Shown here in pieces: positions 18,137-27,058 of a stretch of 64,000 nucleotides of DNA. Source of the DNA: Anaerosomatales bacterium (lineage in GTDB: Bacteria > Actinomycetota > Coriobacteriia > Anaerosomatales > Anaerosomataceae); contig JASEEU010000001.1 in the NCBI GenBank assembly GCA_030019445.1, positions 186,001 through 250,000 of the forward strand. Reading direction: 5' to 3'. The translations under genes and the position numbers were made by a program. Positions within the stretch are counted from its first letter, which is position 1. Each line of letters begins with the position of its first letter. A model generated the notes under the pieces. That model saw only the letters and a list, made by a program, of their open reading frames with translations. It was not told the DNA's origin and made no database searches.

Positions 18137-19375
18137 GTGGCGGCCCGCAGGTTCTCAGGCGCCGCATACCTGTTGATCGGCGTGACCGTCTTCCTGGTGC
18201 TCGGCGGTCTCATGATGATCTACTCGGCTTCCTCGGTGGCGGCATACGTGCAGGAGGGTGACAGCGCCTACTACCTGCTCCGGCAGGCGCGGTGGGCAGT
18301 AGCGGGTGCGCTGGCGCTGTGGCTGCTCTCCCGCTGGGACCCGCGCGGTCGCGTCGGCGTCCTCGCGCCGAGACTCGTCGCATGGGCGGTGTGGGGCGCG
18401 TCCCTTGCGGGGCTTATCGCCGTGAAGTTCGTCGGCGTCGGCAAGTGGGGAGCCACCCGCTGGCTCTCGCTTGGGCCGATCGCGATACAGCCGTCCGAGT
18501 ACGCGAAGCTCGGCTGCATCCTCGTGACGGCGGTGCTGCTTGCAGCGTGGCGTCGGCACGAGATCGAGGACAAGCAGCTGCTCGCGTATCTGACCGGCGC
18601 CGTCGGTCTCGTCGGTGCGCTCGTGATGCTGCAGCCGGACATGGGCACCACCGTGTCGATCGTCGTATCCGTGTTCGTGCTGCTGTGGCTCGGCGGGGTA
18701 CGGGCGAGCATCGTGGGCGGCATCGGCATCTTCGGCGTCTCGCTGGCTGCGCTCATGGTCGCCGTGGAGGGGTATCGCATGGAGCGGGTGACGGCGTTCC
18801 TTGACCCGTGGTCCGATCCGCTCGGAAGCGGCTATCAGATCATCCAGTCGACATACGCGTTCGGGTCAGGCGGGCTCACGGGCGTCGGCCTCGGCCTCTC
18901 CCGGCAGAAGTTCTTCTACCTCCCGGCCGCGCATACCGACTTCATCTTCGCCATCATCGGAGAGGAGCTCGGCCTTGTGGGAACGCTCGCGGTCGTGGTC
19001 GCCTTCGCGCTGTTCGCGTACGCGGGATTCCGGATCGCGCTCGACTGCAAGGAGCCGTTCGGGCGTATGCTTGCGGGAGGGCTGACAGCGATGGTGGTCG
19101 TGCAGGCGCTGCTCAACATGGCGGCGGTGACGGGGCTCATGCCGATCACCGGCATCCCGTTACCGCTGGTGAGCTACGGCGGCTCATCGCTGACGTTCAC
19201 GCTTGGTTGCATCGGTCTGATTCTCGCGGTGGCGCGGTTCCCGGGGACCGCGGCCCGCGCCGGCGGTAAGGGCAGGGGGTCTCAGCGTGCGGGTTCTGAT
19301 GAGCGGCGGCGGAACCGCCGGTCACATCTATCCAGCATTGACGGTGGCCGAGGCGATCAGCGCCGACGGGCGTGA
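18137..19375 (+). CDS. ftsW: SEDS peptidoglycan glycosyltransferase FtsW
   Basis: Division-specific SEDS polymerase, partner of FtsI. About ten hydrophobic segments; the family motifs IQPSEYAKLG (near residue 115), MLQPDMGTT (near 165), HTDFIFAIIGEELG (near 265) and GIPLPLVSYGGSS (near 340) are present. GTG 18137 begins one base after murD. The basic C-terminal tail is encoded in an 89-base overlap with murG, unusually long for this otherwise tightly spaced cluster. Confidence 0.95.
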   Translation: MAARRFSGAAYLLIGVTVFLVLGGLMMIYSASSVAAYVQEGDSAYYLLRQARWAVAGALALWLLSRWDPRGRVGVLAPRLVAWAVWGASLAGLIAVKFVGVGKWGATRWLSLGPIAIQPSEYAKLGCILVTAVLLAAWRRHEIEDKQLLAYLTGAVGLVGALVMLQPDMGTTVSIVVSVFVLLWLGGVRASIVGGIGIFGVSLAALMVAVEGYRMERVTAFLDPWSDPLGSGYQIIQSTYAFGSGGLTGVGLGLSRQKFFYLPAAHTDFIFAIIGEELGLVGTLAVVVAFALFAYAGFRIALDCKEPFGRMLAGGLTAMVVVQALLNMAAVTGLMPITGIPLPLVSYGGSSLTFTLGCIGLILAVARFPGTAARAGGKGRGSQRAGSDERRRNRRSHLSSIDGGRGDQRRRA

Positions 19376-20396
19376 CGAGGTCGTCTTCGTCGGCACGCCG
19401 GAAGGTCTCGAGGCCCGTCTCGTTCCCGAGGCGGGCATCCGGTTCCTCGGGGTGAGATCGCGCGGGTTCGATCGCTCCAGGCCGCTCACGATGCTGACCG
19501 GCGCCGTGACGGTGGCGCTGTCGTTCGTGCGTGCGCTCGCCATCATGCGGAGCGAGAAGCCCGATGTCGTCCTCGGGTTCGGGGGGTACGTCTCCCTGCC
19601 CGTGGGATTCGCCGCCATCGCCACGCGGACGCCGCTCATCCTCGCCGAGCAGAACTCGGTCCCGGGTCTCGCGAACCGAGTGCTCTCGCGTTGGGCCCGG
19701 GCCGTCGCCGTCACCTACGAAGGCTCCGCGCGATACCTGCGTCGCCCCGAGCGCGCGGTGCTGACCGGCAATCCGGTGCGCCAGGCGATCCTCGAGGCGG
19801 ACCGCGATCGCGGCAGGGAGGCGCTCGGTCTCGCGCCCGACGCGCTCGTCGTGCTGGTGTTCGGAGGCAGCAGGGGGGCCCGTCACATCAACGAGGCCAT
19901 GGTGGCGCTCCGGGAGCGACTGCAACGTCACGGCCGGTTGCAGGTGGTGCACGTCGCCGGTAGGATTGAGGCCGCATCCGTGCGAGAGGCGCTCGAGGCG
20001 ACCGGCGGCGAGGACGATAGCTACCGCGTCTTCGAGTACATCGACGATATGGGCAGCGCGATCGCCGCTGCCGACGTGGTGGTGGCGCGCGCGGGGGCGA
20101 CGTCGATCGCCGAGATGACCGCGATCGGACGCCCCGCGGTGCTGGTGCCGTATCCGTATGCCACCGACGATCACCAGACGCTGAACGCGCGGGCTGTCGC
20201 GGTGGGCGGCGGCGCGGTGGTGGTACCCGACGCCGAGCTCGATGGCCCGGCGCTCGGCGATGCGATCGAGCGGCTGATCGAAGCCCCGGCTTTGCGGGCA
20301 GAGATGGCCGAGGCGTCCGCCGCGCTCGGCAGGCGGGATGCGGCGCAGCGGCTCGTGGCGCTCGTGCGCGACGCCGCCGGACGCGATGACGACTGA
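19287..20396 (+). CDS. murG: UDP-GlcNAc:lipid I GlcNAc-transferase MurG
   Basis: GT28 enzyme that converts lipid I to lipid II on the inner membrane face, 369 aa. N-terminal GGGTAGHIYPAL, then GFGGYVSLP (near residue 95), EQNSVPGLANR (near 118) and the donor-site RAGATSIAEM (near 268) are diagnostic. GTG 19287 gives the expected N-terminus, so the overlap with ftsW is real unless FtsW is translated to an alternative end. ATG of murC overlaps the end by 11 bases. Confidence 0.95.
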   Translation: MRVLMSGGGTAGHIYPALTVAEAISADGRDEVVFVGTPEGLEARLVPEAGIRFLGVRSRGFDRSRPLTMLTGAVTVALSFVRALAIMRSEKPDVVLGFGGYVSLPVGFAAIATRTPLILAEQNSVPGLANRVLSRWARAVAVTYEGSARYLRRPERAVLTGNPVRQAILEADRDRGREALGLAPDALVVLVFGGSRGARHINEAMVALRERLQRHGRLQVVHVAGRIEAASVREALEATGGEDDSYRVFEYIDDMGSAIAAADVVVARAGATSIAEMTAIGRPAVLVPYPYATDDHQTLNARAVAVGGGAVVVPDAELDGPALGDAIERLIEAPALRAEMAEASAALGRRDAAQRLVALVRDAAGRDDD

Positions 20397-21795
20397 CGAA
20401 GGGACGGCGGTGGCCGAGACATACGCACACTTCGTGGGCATCGGCGGCGCGGGAATGAGCGCGCTCGCCAAGGTGCTGCACGACCGGGGATGCGCCGTGA
20501 CCGGCTCCGACCTCAAGGCCTCGCGGTACGCCACCGCGCTCATGGCCGAGGGAGTGCCCGTGGCGGTGGGGCACGCTGCCGAGAACGTCGGCGACCCCCG
20601 GATCGTCGTGGTCTCCTCGGCCATCCCGGAGACGAATCCGGAGGTGGTGGAGGCGCGTCGGCGCGGCATCGAGGTCTGGCCGCGCGCCCGGATGCTCGCG
20701 CATCTCGCGGGTGACGATCTGTGCCTCGCGGTGGCGGGTACCCACGGGAAGACCACGACCTCGTCCATGCTTGCCGCCGCCATCGACGGAATCGGGCTCG
20801 ACCCGACGTTCCTCATCGGTGGAGAGCTCAACGACATGGGGGCGAACGCGCGCTGCGGCAGCGGCGGGCACTACGTGGTCGAGGCTGATGAGAGCGACGG
20901 GTCCTTCCTCTACCTCGAGCCGCATGTCGCCGTCGTGACCAACATCGAGGCGGACCACCTCGACCACTACCGCGATCTCGCCGACGTCACCGAGACGTTC
21001 GGCAGGTTCCTGGAGAAGATCGGCCCGGAGGGCGCCGCCGTCGTGTGCGCCGATGACCGCGCCTTGGTGGCCATCGCGCGGGAGCGATGCGCCGGCGCGG
21101 TCGTGACGTACGGATTCGCCGAAGACGCGGATGTCCGCATCGATGAGGCCGTCGCCGAGGGTCTCGGCCATCGGTATCGGGTCCGGCTCGCTGACGGGAC
21201 GTCGGTCACCGGCAGCCTCAGGGTGCCCGGCGTGCACAACGTGGTCAACGCCACGGGCGTGCTCGCCGCCGTGGGCTGGCTCGGGCTCGATACGGCGGGA
21301 GCGGCACGCGCGCTCGCCGGGTTCACGGGCGTCCGGCGCCGCTTCGAGCAGGTGGCGCTCGTCGACGGCATCACCGTGGTCGACGACTACGCGCACCATC
21401 CCACTGAGGTGCGTGCGACGCTCGCGGCTGCTCGCCACGGCGCCTTCGAGCGCATCTGGGTCGTCTTCCAGCCGCACCGGTACAGCAGGACCGCCGCCCT
21501 CGGGCGCGAGTTCGGCGCCTCGTTCGCGGATGCTGACCGGCTCGTGCTGATGGATGTCTACAGCGCCGGAGAGGCTCCGATCCCCGGCGTCTCAGGCAAG
21601 ACCCTCGTCGATGCGGTACTCGCGACCGCGCCGCGCTCCCGGGTCGCCTACTTCCCGCACCGCGCCGATGTCGCCGAGTACGTAGCGTCGCGCGTCGGTC
21701 CCGGGGACCTTGTCATGACCATGGGCGCGGGCGACGTCACCAGCATGGGCGGGGAGCTCGTTCGATTGCTCGAGGCGCGCGCCGGAGGTCAGTGA
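20386..21795 (+). CDS. murC: UDP-MurNAc:L-alanine ligase MurC
   Basis: Adds L-Ala to UDP-MurNAc, 469 aa from ATG 20386. GIGGAGMSALA at the N-terminus (about residue 16), ATP loop GTHGKTTTSSM (about 117), EADESDGSF (about 167) and the C-terminal DDYAHHPTE (about 335) identify MurC. GTG 20410 is an alternative start with a closer fit to short homologues. Start lies inside murG and the stop overlaps murB by one base. Confidence 0.95.
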   Translation: MTTDEGTAVAETYAHFVGIGGAGMSALAKVLHDRGCAVTGSDLKASRYATALMAEGVPVAVGHAAENVGDPRIVVVSSAIPETNPEVVEARRRGIEVWPRARMLAHLAGDDLCLAVAGTHGKTTTSSMLAAAIDGIGLDPTFLIGGELNDMGANARCGSGGHYVVEADESDGSFLYLEPHVAVVTNIEADHLDHYRDLADVTETFGRFLEKIGPEGAAVVCADDRALVAIARERCAGAVVTYGFAEDADVRIDEAVAEGLGHRYRVRLADGTSVTGSLRVPGVHNVVNATGVLAAVGWLGLDTAGAARALAGFTGVRRRFEQVALVDGITVVDDYAHHPTEVRATLAAARHGAFERIWVVFQPHRYSRTAALGREFGASFADADRLVLMDVYSAGEAPIPGVSGKTLVDAVLATAPRSRVAYFPHRADVAEYVASRVGPGDLVMTMGAGDVTSMGGELVRLLEARAGGQ

Positions 21796-22703
21796 TGGGC
21801 GCCCGGGAGGCATTCCGGCGACTGAGCGGCCGCCTGTCCGGTGAGGTGCGCCGAGATGAGCCGATGTCCCGTCACACCACCTACCGGATCGGCGGACCCG
21901 CAGACCTCTACCTGGTGTGTGATACGACCGCCGATCTCAAGGAGACGCTCGCCGTGCTGGCCGAGGAGGGCGTGCCTCACGCGGTGGTGGGCAAGGGCAG
22001 CAACCTCTTGGTGTCGGATGACGGATACCGCGGCGCGGTGCTCACGCTCGGCAAGGAGTTCAAGCGGCACGCCGCCGAGGGCGACCACATCAGGGCCGGT
22101 GCCGCGTGCATCCTCGCGTATCTCGTGCAGGATGCGTTCAACCGCGGCCTCGCGGGTCTGGAGTTCGCGGTCGGCATCCCGGGGACGCTCGGCGGCGCTC
22201 TGGCGATGAACGCCGGGTCGAGCGGCGAGTGGATGGACGGAGTCGTCGAGTCCGTGACGGTCTACTCGGCGGAGCGCGGCCTTGAGCGGCTGCACGGCAA
22301 CGAGATCGCCTGGGGATACCGCCGAAGCGACCTGCCGGAGCGAGGTATCATCGTGGAGGGTGTGCTGCGCGCGGTCCGCGGAGACGCGGAACGAATCCGC
22401 CGGGTGATGGAGACGAGCCTGGCCCGTCGGAAGCGAACGCAGCCGATGGGCGTCGCAAGCGCCGGCAGCGTCTTCGTGAACCCGCCGGACGACTCCGCGG
22501 GACGGCTCATCGAGGCAGCAGGTCTCAAGGGCATGCGCCTCGGCGGGGCGCGAGTCTCCACCGTGCACGGGAACTTCATCGTCAATGAGGGCGGTGCCAC
22601 TGCGGCTGACGTCCTCGGTCTTATCGACAAGATACGAATGGTCGTGAAGGGTACGTATGGCATCGACCTCAGGACGGAGATCAGGTTCCTCGGGGAGTTC
22701 TGA
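21795..22703 (+). CDS. murB: UDP-N-acetylenolpyruvoylglucosamine reductase MurB
   Basis: FAD enzyme that completes UDP-MurNAc, 302 aa. FAD-binding segment VVGKGSNLLVSD, GIPGTLGGALAMNAG and the catalytic SAGSVFVNP (Ser donor) are visible; the C-terminal TEIRFLGEF contains the second conserved Glu. ATG 21795 is six bases after a GGAGG; GTG 21792 one codon upstream is possible. Placing murB after murC and before ftsQ is the usual Gram-positive order. Confidence 0.95.
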   Translation: MGAREAFRRLSGRLSGEVRRDEPMSRHTTYRIGGPADLYLVCDTTADLKETLAVLAEEGVPHAVVGKGSNLLVSDDGYRGAVLTLGKEFKRHAAEGDHIRAGAACILAYLVQDAFNRGLAGLEFAVGIPGTLGGALAMNAGSSGEWMDGVVESVTVYSAERGLERLHGNEIAWGYRRSDLPERGIIVEGVLRAVRGDAERIRRVMETSLARRKRTQPMGVASAGSVFVNPPDDSAGRLIEAAGLKGMRLGGARVSTVHGNFIVNEGGATAADVLGLIDKIRMVVKGTYGIDLRTEIRFLGEF

Positions 22704-23649
22704 GCGCCGGCGCAAGGTCCATGTCGGAACCGGCGCCGCGAGCCGCGATGCGGTGTTGAACCCTCGGGTCAACGTCGAACCTGATGCCCGGGAGAAGCAT
22801 CACGAGCCGGAGGAGCGATCGCGACGCGCGAAGCGCACGCCGCGGTCGGCGCGCACGCGCGGTCACGACTCCCGTGCGGGTGGCGAGGCGGCGCGGCTCA
22901 AGCGCGAAGAACGGCAGCGCCGGCTCGCCGAGCAGTCTCGCCGACGGACCCGACGCATCGCGCTCGTCTCGGTCATCCTGATCGCGGTCGTGGCCGGTGC
23001 GGTCGCGCTGTATCGCTCATCGCTCTTCGAGATCCGCGTCGTCGACGTGGTGGGCGTCGAGCGACTCACCGAGGACGGTGTGCGTGCCGCGGCCGCGGTC
23101 CCTGAAGGGGCGACGCTTCTTCGCTTCCCCAAGCGTGCGATCGAGGAGACGCTGGTCGCGGACCCGTGGATCGAGTCCGTTCAGATCACGCGTGACTTCC
23201 CGCACACGTTGCGCATCCGGGTCGCCGAGCGGCAGCCCGCCGCGTTGCTCGACACGGGCGACGCGTTCTGGGTGATCGATGCTGCCGGGGTAGTGCTCGG
23301 AGAGCAGTCCATCGAGGACACCGCGACCTTGGTGGTCATCCGGGACGTTCCCGGGCTCGACCCCAAGCCAGGACGTGCCATCTCCTCGGAGCCGCTCGGC
23401 AACGCGCTGGACGTGCTGGCGGGGATCAGCGCCGAGCTGCGAGGCAAGATCCGAGCGGTCTCCGCTCCGAGCATCGATGAGACGACGCTGCTCACCACGG
23501 ACACGGTGGAGATCCTGGTAGGGGAGGCGGTCGACCTGTCGCGCAAAGACGCGATCGTAACGGAGATCATGCGCGAGCAGGCCGGGAAGGTCGTCTTCAT
23601 CGACGTGCGGAACGTCGAGCGACCGGTGTCGCGGGGGCTTGCCGAGTAG
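22657..23649 (+). CDS. ftsQ: Cell division protein FtsQ/DivIB
   Basis: Bitopic division protein. A long Arg/Lys/Glu-rich cytoplasmic region (residues 1-100) precedes one helix (about 101-118) and a POTRA domain (about 124-195, with VVDVVGVERLTEDGV and DFPHTLRIRVAERQPAA), then the FtsQ domain. The listed start overlaps murB by 47 bases; GTG 22753 (32 codons later) is an equally plausible start and would remove the overlap. No ftsA follows. Confidence 0.88.
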   Translation: MASTSGRRSGSSGSSERRRKVHVGTGAASRDAVLNPRVNVEPDAREKHHEPEERSRRAKRTPRSARTRGHDSRAGGEAARLKREERQRRLAEQSRRRTRRIALVSVILIAVVAGAVALYRSSLFEIRVVDVVGVERLTEDGVRAAAAVPEGATLLRFPKRAIEETLVADPWIESVQITRDFPHTLRIRVAERQPAALLDTGDAFWVIDAAGVVLGEQSIEDTATLVVIRDVPGLDPKPGRAISSEPLGNALDVLAGISAELRGKIRAVSAPSIDETTLLTTDTVEILVGEAVDLSRKDAIVTEIMREQAGKVVFIDVRNVERPVSRGLAE

Positions 23650-23685
23650 CTGCTGGAGCCGCGTTGGCAACCGTGTCGAAATCCA

Positions 23686-23715
23686 TTGCGAAAGACCTTG
23701 CGTATAGGGTAAGGT
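23686..23715 (+). promoter_or_regulatory. Possible ftsZ promoter
   Basis: The 161-base gap before ftsZ is the only sizeable gap inside the dcw cluster. It is relatively A+T-rich and contains TTGCGA (23686-23691) and TAAGGT (23710-23715) with an 18-base spacer. Other -10-like runs nearby (TATAGG, TACCAT) mean the exact element is unsure, but a separate ftsZ promoter is likely. Confidence 0.35.
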
Positions 23716-23810
23716 TTGTGTCAAGATTAACTGTTCAGCGAGTACCATTAGCATCAAGTAGAGGTTAAGGGTTCTAGACGACAGGCAACCGCACGTCCGG
23801 GAGGCACACG

Positions 23811-24887
23811 ATGCTGGAGACGGGGGCGAACTACCTCGCGGTCATCAAGGTCGTCGGCATCGGCGGCGGCGGAACGAACGCCGTCAACCGCATGGTCGAG
23901 GCTGGGGTGAAGGGCGTGGAGTTCATCGCGGTGAACACCGACGCGCAGGCGCTGCTCATGTCCGATGCGGACTACAAGGTGCATGTGGGTGTCGGGCTCA
24001 CCAAGGGGCTCGGAGCGGGCGCGGACCCGGACGTCGGGTACCAGGCCGCCGAGGAGAACCGCGCTGAGATCAAGGAGGCGCTCCAGGGCGCCGACATGGT
24101 GTTCATCACGGCGGGCGAGGGCGGCGGCACAGGGACCGGCGCCGCGCCGGTCATCGCTCAGGTAGCCAAAGAGGAGATCGGTGCCTTGACGGTCGCCGTC
24201 GTGACGCGACCGTTCGCGTTCGAGGGACGCAAGCGGGCACTGCAGGCCGAGGAAGGTATCAAGCGCCTCAAGGAGTTCGTGGACACGCTGATCGTCATCC
24301 CGAACGATCGCCTGCTGCAGGTGGCCGAGAAGAAGACATCGATCCTCGACGCATTCAGGATCGCCGACGATGTCCTGCGTCAGGGCTGCCAGGGCATCAC
24401 CGATCTCATTACCGTTCCCGGGCTGATCAACCTCGACTTCGCGGATGTCCGCACCGTCATGCAGGACGCCGGATCGGCCCTGATGGGCATCGGCATCGCG
24501 ACCGGTGACAACCGCGCGCACGAGGCCGCCAAGGCCGCGATTTCCAGCCCGCTGCTCGAGTCGAGCATCGAAGGCGCCAACGGCGTGCTGCTCTCGATCA
24601 GCGGCGGCAGCGACCTCGGCCTGTTCGAGGTCAACGAAGCCGCCGAAGTGGTGGCGGCGGCGGCGAGCCCCGAGGCGAACATCATCTTCGGCGCGGTGAT
24701 CGACGACTCGATGATGGATCAGATCAGGGTGACGGTCATCGCCACGGGCTTCGGTGCGAAGCGCCGCCAGGAGACGATGGAGTTCGACACGCTCGCGGCC
24801 GAGGAGACGGAGAGCGTCCCCTCGTTCGAGCCGCTGCCCGAGGAGGAACTCGACATCCCCGCGTTCCTGAAGCGCCGCCAGTACTGA
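23811..24887 (+). CDS. ftsZ: Cell division GTPase FtsZ
   Basis: Tubulin-like GTPase forming the division ring, 358 aa. N-terminal [15 protein letters not shown], tubulin signature [11 protein letters not shown] (about residue 104), T7 synergy loop [11 protein letters not shown] (about 205), and a C-terminal conserved peptide [11 protein letters not shown] that recruits anchors. The linker between core and tail is short (about 25 residues). ATG 23811 is preceded by GGGAGG. With no ftsA, SepF (31972) is the probable membrane anchor. Confidence 0.97.
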   Translation: MLETGANYLAVIKVVGIGGGGTNAVNRMVEAGVKGVEFIAVNTDAQALLMSDADYKVHVGVGLTKGLGAGADPDVGYQAAEENRAEIKEALQGADMVFITAGEGGGTGTGAAPVIAQVAKEEIGALTVAVVTRPFAFEGRKRALQAEEGIKRLKEFVDTLIVIPNDRLLQVAEKKTSILDAFRIADDVLRQGCQGITDLITVPGLINLDFADVRTVMQDAGSALMGIGIATGDNRAHEAAKAAISSPLLESSIEGANGVLLSISGGSDLGLFEVNEAAEVVAAAASPEANIIFGAVIDDSMMDQIRVTVIATGFGAKRRQETMEFDTLAAEETESVPSFEPLPEEELDIPAFLKRRQY

Positions 24888-24978
24888 CCCGACCGCCTTC
24901 AGGGCGTGACACCACGACCGATCTGGCCACCGCGTGCCGAGGAGACTCGTCACGCGGTGGCGTGCGTTCAGGGGACGA

Positions 24979-25011
24979 ACAAGGCCTCGCTCACGTCGGG
25001 CGAGGCCTTGT
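24979..25011. terminator. Bidirectional hairpin terminator between convergent genes
   Basis: A perfect 12-bp inverted repeat (24979-24990 with 25000-25011) with a 9-base loop lies between ftsZ and the convergent minus-strand gene ending at 25028. It probably ends transcription from both sides, although neither side has a long U-run. Confidence 0.6.
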
Positions 25012-25027
25012 CGTTCGCAGTCTGCCG

Positions 25028-25441
25028 CTACACCGAAGGCGGTGGGGGCGGAGCCTGCGGCGGCGCGGGCGGCTGATAGCCACCGCCGCTCGCCGGCGGC
25101 TGAGCGCTTCCGCGCTTCACCTTCTTGTAGACCATGAAGTAGTAGAACGCGACGCTGATGTTCACGAGCACGATCAGCAGTATCCACATGATCTTGCTGT
25201 TGCCCGACGAGTTGGGGTACTCGTGCTCCTGCCGCTGGATCGCATCGACGAGCATCCAGACCCAGAAGACAGTGAACGCGAGGCCTACGACGAGGGACAG
25301 TCCCACGCAGATCCAGCTGCCGCAGACGATCGCGCCGGCATCGTCGCTGGTGCCGAAGTCCTGGGCGAGCGCAGGTGAGGCGAGGGCCAGCGTCGTCAGT
25401 CCGGTCAGCGGAGCCGCCACGCGGGTGAGTCGATCTCTCAC
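25028..25441 (-). CDS. Secreted/membrane PLDc_N-like protein, paralogue 1
   Basis: 137-aa protein with a signal peptide ending near ALAQ (residue 27), two transmembrane segments (about 43-66 and 84-104) and a Pro-rich tail. The segment FWVWMLVDAIQR...ILLIVLVN...YYFMVYKK resembles the phospholipase-D-nuclease N-terminal-like (PLDc_N) membrane module, which has no nuclease activity itself. It is a paralogue of the next upstream minus-strand gene, and their C-terminal coding regions share 74 identical bases. Function unknown. Confidence 0.75.
   Translation of the reverse strand: MRDRLTRVAAPLTGLTTLALASPALAQDFGTSDDAGAIVCGSWICVGLSLVVGLAFTVFWVWMLVDAIQRQEHEYPNSSGNSKIMWILLIVLVNISVAFYYFMVYKKVKRGSAQPPASGGGYQPPAPPQAPPPPPSV
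25068..25141. repeat. 74-bp direct repeat, copy 1
   Basis: Identical over 74 bases to 25624-25697. It encodes the end of the second transmembrane region, the KKVKRGSAQPP linker and the start of the Pro-rich tail of the smaller paralogue. Identity drops at both ends, where the two genes diverge strongly. Confidence 0.9.
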
Positions 25442-25532
25442 AGCATCTCACCTCCTTCGCATGAGTCGATGGTTCCCGATATGCACACGGCCCGCCTCCT
25501 CCGAGACGGGCCGTGCGAGATACGCGCCGCGC

Positions 25533-26009
25533 CTACTCGTCGGACGGCGGGGCCGGGGGCGCCTGAGGGGGCGCCGGCGGAGCCGAGGGCGGAGGCGGGG
25601 GAGGCGGAGCCTGAGGGGGCGCCGGCGGCTGATAGCCACCGCCGCTCGCCGGCGGCTGAGCGCTTCCGCGCTTCACCTTCTTGTAGACCATGAAGTAATA
25701 GAAGATCGCGGCCAGCCAGTTGAAGCCTACCACCCAGGTAAGCAGCATGATGAGCAGCCACGTGGTCTTGCTCTGCCCGGCGGGGAACTCGTACTCGTTG
25801 CGGCCGATGAGGTCGATGAACATCCAGACCCAGAAGACCAGGAACGCGAGCCCGAGCAGCCCGGCCAGACCCCAACAGCACAGCACCAGGAAGCCGGCGG
25901 CTTCGCCTTCTGCCTCGTACGTGTAGTCCTGGGCGAATGCGGGAGTCGCGGCCAGGGCCGTCGCGATGCCGAGCGCGATGGGGGCATACTTCTTGAACAG
26001 CTGCTTCAT
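25533..26009 (-). CDS. Secreted/membrane PLDc_N-like protein, paralogue 2
   Basis: 158-aa paralogue of the gene at 25028. Signal peptide to about residue 26 (TPAFAQ), two helices (about 39-63 and 83-107), same VFWVWMFIDLI and FYYFMVYKKVKRG segments, and a longer Pro/Ala-rich tail ending in acidic residues. ATG 26009 has a GAGGGGGTGA site upstream; longer in-frame starts lack one. The two genes probably form a minus-strand unit inserted between ftsZ and pgeF. The Pro-rich tails may be surface-exposed or interact with other proteins, but nothing fixes a role. Confidence 0.75.
   Translation of the reverse strand: MKQLFKKYAPIALGIATALAATPAFAQDYTYEAEGEAAGFLVLCCWGLAGLLGLAFLVFWVWMFIDLIGRNEYEFPAGQSKTTWLLIMLLTWVVGFNWLAAIFYYFMVYKKVKRGSAQPPASGGGYQPPAPPQAPPPPPPPSAPPAPPQAPPAPPSDE
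25624..25697. repeat. 74-bp direct repeat, copy 2
   Basis: Second copy of the 25068-25141 sequence, 556 bases away in the same orientation, inside the larger paralogue. A single base (A versus G at the next position) ends the identical run. Confidence 0.9.
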
Positions 26010-26195
26010 TGCATTGTCACCCCCTCTCAAGCGCAGCCGTGAGGTAACGCTTCGGTGACGGAGCACCTGTGCTAATAGTGCCCCAAGCTGGTGCGGATTA
26101 CCAGGGTCACCCGCGATGGCGATCGGCCTTCATGGGACGAGTGCTAGTGTGGAGACGTCCGCCGCCGCGACGCCCCGCGTGGGAGGAGTGAGCCA

Positions 26196-27011
26196 ATGAG
26201 ACTGACGCGCGAAGAGCGCAACGGAACGGCGGTCTGGACCGATCCCGACCTGCGCGAACAGCACGGGATCGTGGTGGCCTTCTCGGAACGACGCGGCGGG
26301 GTGAGCGATGGCCCGTACGCCACGTTGAACCTCGCGGCGCACGTCGGGGACGATGCTCGCGACGTGGACGCCAACCGCGAGGGTCTGCTCAGCGCCCTCG
26401 GTCTGTGGCATGCACGCGATGCTCTGACATGCGCGGAGCAGGTCCACGGGGCGTCGGTCGGCATCGTGGCCGAAGCGGAGGTGGGAGCCGGCGCGCGCGC
26501 GGGCGCGGTGGGACGGCCGCCGGTGCCTGGCGTCGATGCGCTCGTGACCGCGCGAGCGGACACCCCGCTCATGCTGCTGTTCGCGGACTGCGTCCCCGTC
26601 ATCCTCGTGCGCACCGACACCCCCGCGATCGCGGTCGTCCACGCCGGTTGGCGCGGCGCGCTTTCCGGCATCGTGGGCGCGGCGGCGCGGGCGCTGTCGG
26701 GGGGTGACGCGGCGGCCGCTGTGAGCGCCTACATAGGCCCGCACATCGGCGTCTGCTGCTACGAAGTCGGCGACGAGGTGCTGTCGCAATTCCGTGACAA
26801 GTTTGTTACTCTTTCTGCGGCCTCCGGCCGCCTCGATCTGGGGGCGGCGGTTGCCGAGGACCTCGTCCGAGCCGGAGTATCGATGGAACGCCAGAGTCAT
26901 CTCGGTCTGTGCACGGCCGACAACACAGACACGTTCTACTCCTACCGGGCCGAGGGAGGACTGACCGGACGGCACTGCGCCGTCGCCGCGATCCTCGGAG
27001 CGTCCCTCTGA
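26196..27011 (+). CDS. pgeF: PgeF/YlmD family laccase-domain protein (purine nucleoside phosphorylase/peptidoglycan editing)
   Basis: Member of the multicopper polyphenol oxidase (DUF152) family, 271 aa. The zinc ligands are visible in EQVHGASV (His), FADCVPV (Cys) and VVHAGWRGAL (His). Homologues cleave purine nucleosides with phosphate, and E. coli PgeF prevents L-Ser incorporation into peptidoglycan. ATG 26196 follows GGGAGG. The gene usually sits between ftsZ and yggS in Gram-positive bacteria; here pstSCAB-phoU intervenes. Confidence 0.9.
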   Translation: MRLTREERNGTAVWTDPDLREQHGIVVAFSERRGGVSDGPYATLNLAAHVGDDARDVDANREGLLSALGLWHARDALTCAEQVHGASVGIVAEAEVGAGARAGAVGRPPVPGVDALVTARADTPLMLLFADCVPVILVRTDTPAIAVVHAGWRGALSGIVGAAARALSGGDAAAAVSAYIGPHIGVCCYEVGDEVLSQFRDKFVTLSAASGRLDLGAAVAEDLVRAGVSMERQSHLGLCTADNTDTFYSYRAEGGLTGRHCAVAAILGASL

Positions 27012-27058
27012 ACACGCGTCGTTCGTCATGGTGGCACGCACTCGCGTGTCCGGTGATT

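Noticed and set aside
19888-21477. Minus-strand open frame (529 codons) opposite murG/murC
   Set aside because: Antisense shadow across two conserved genes; low-complexity Arg-rich end.
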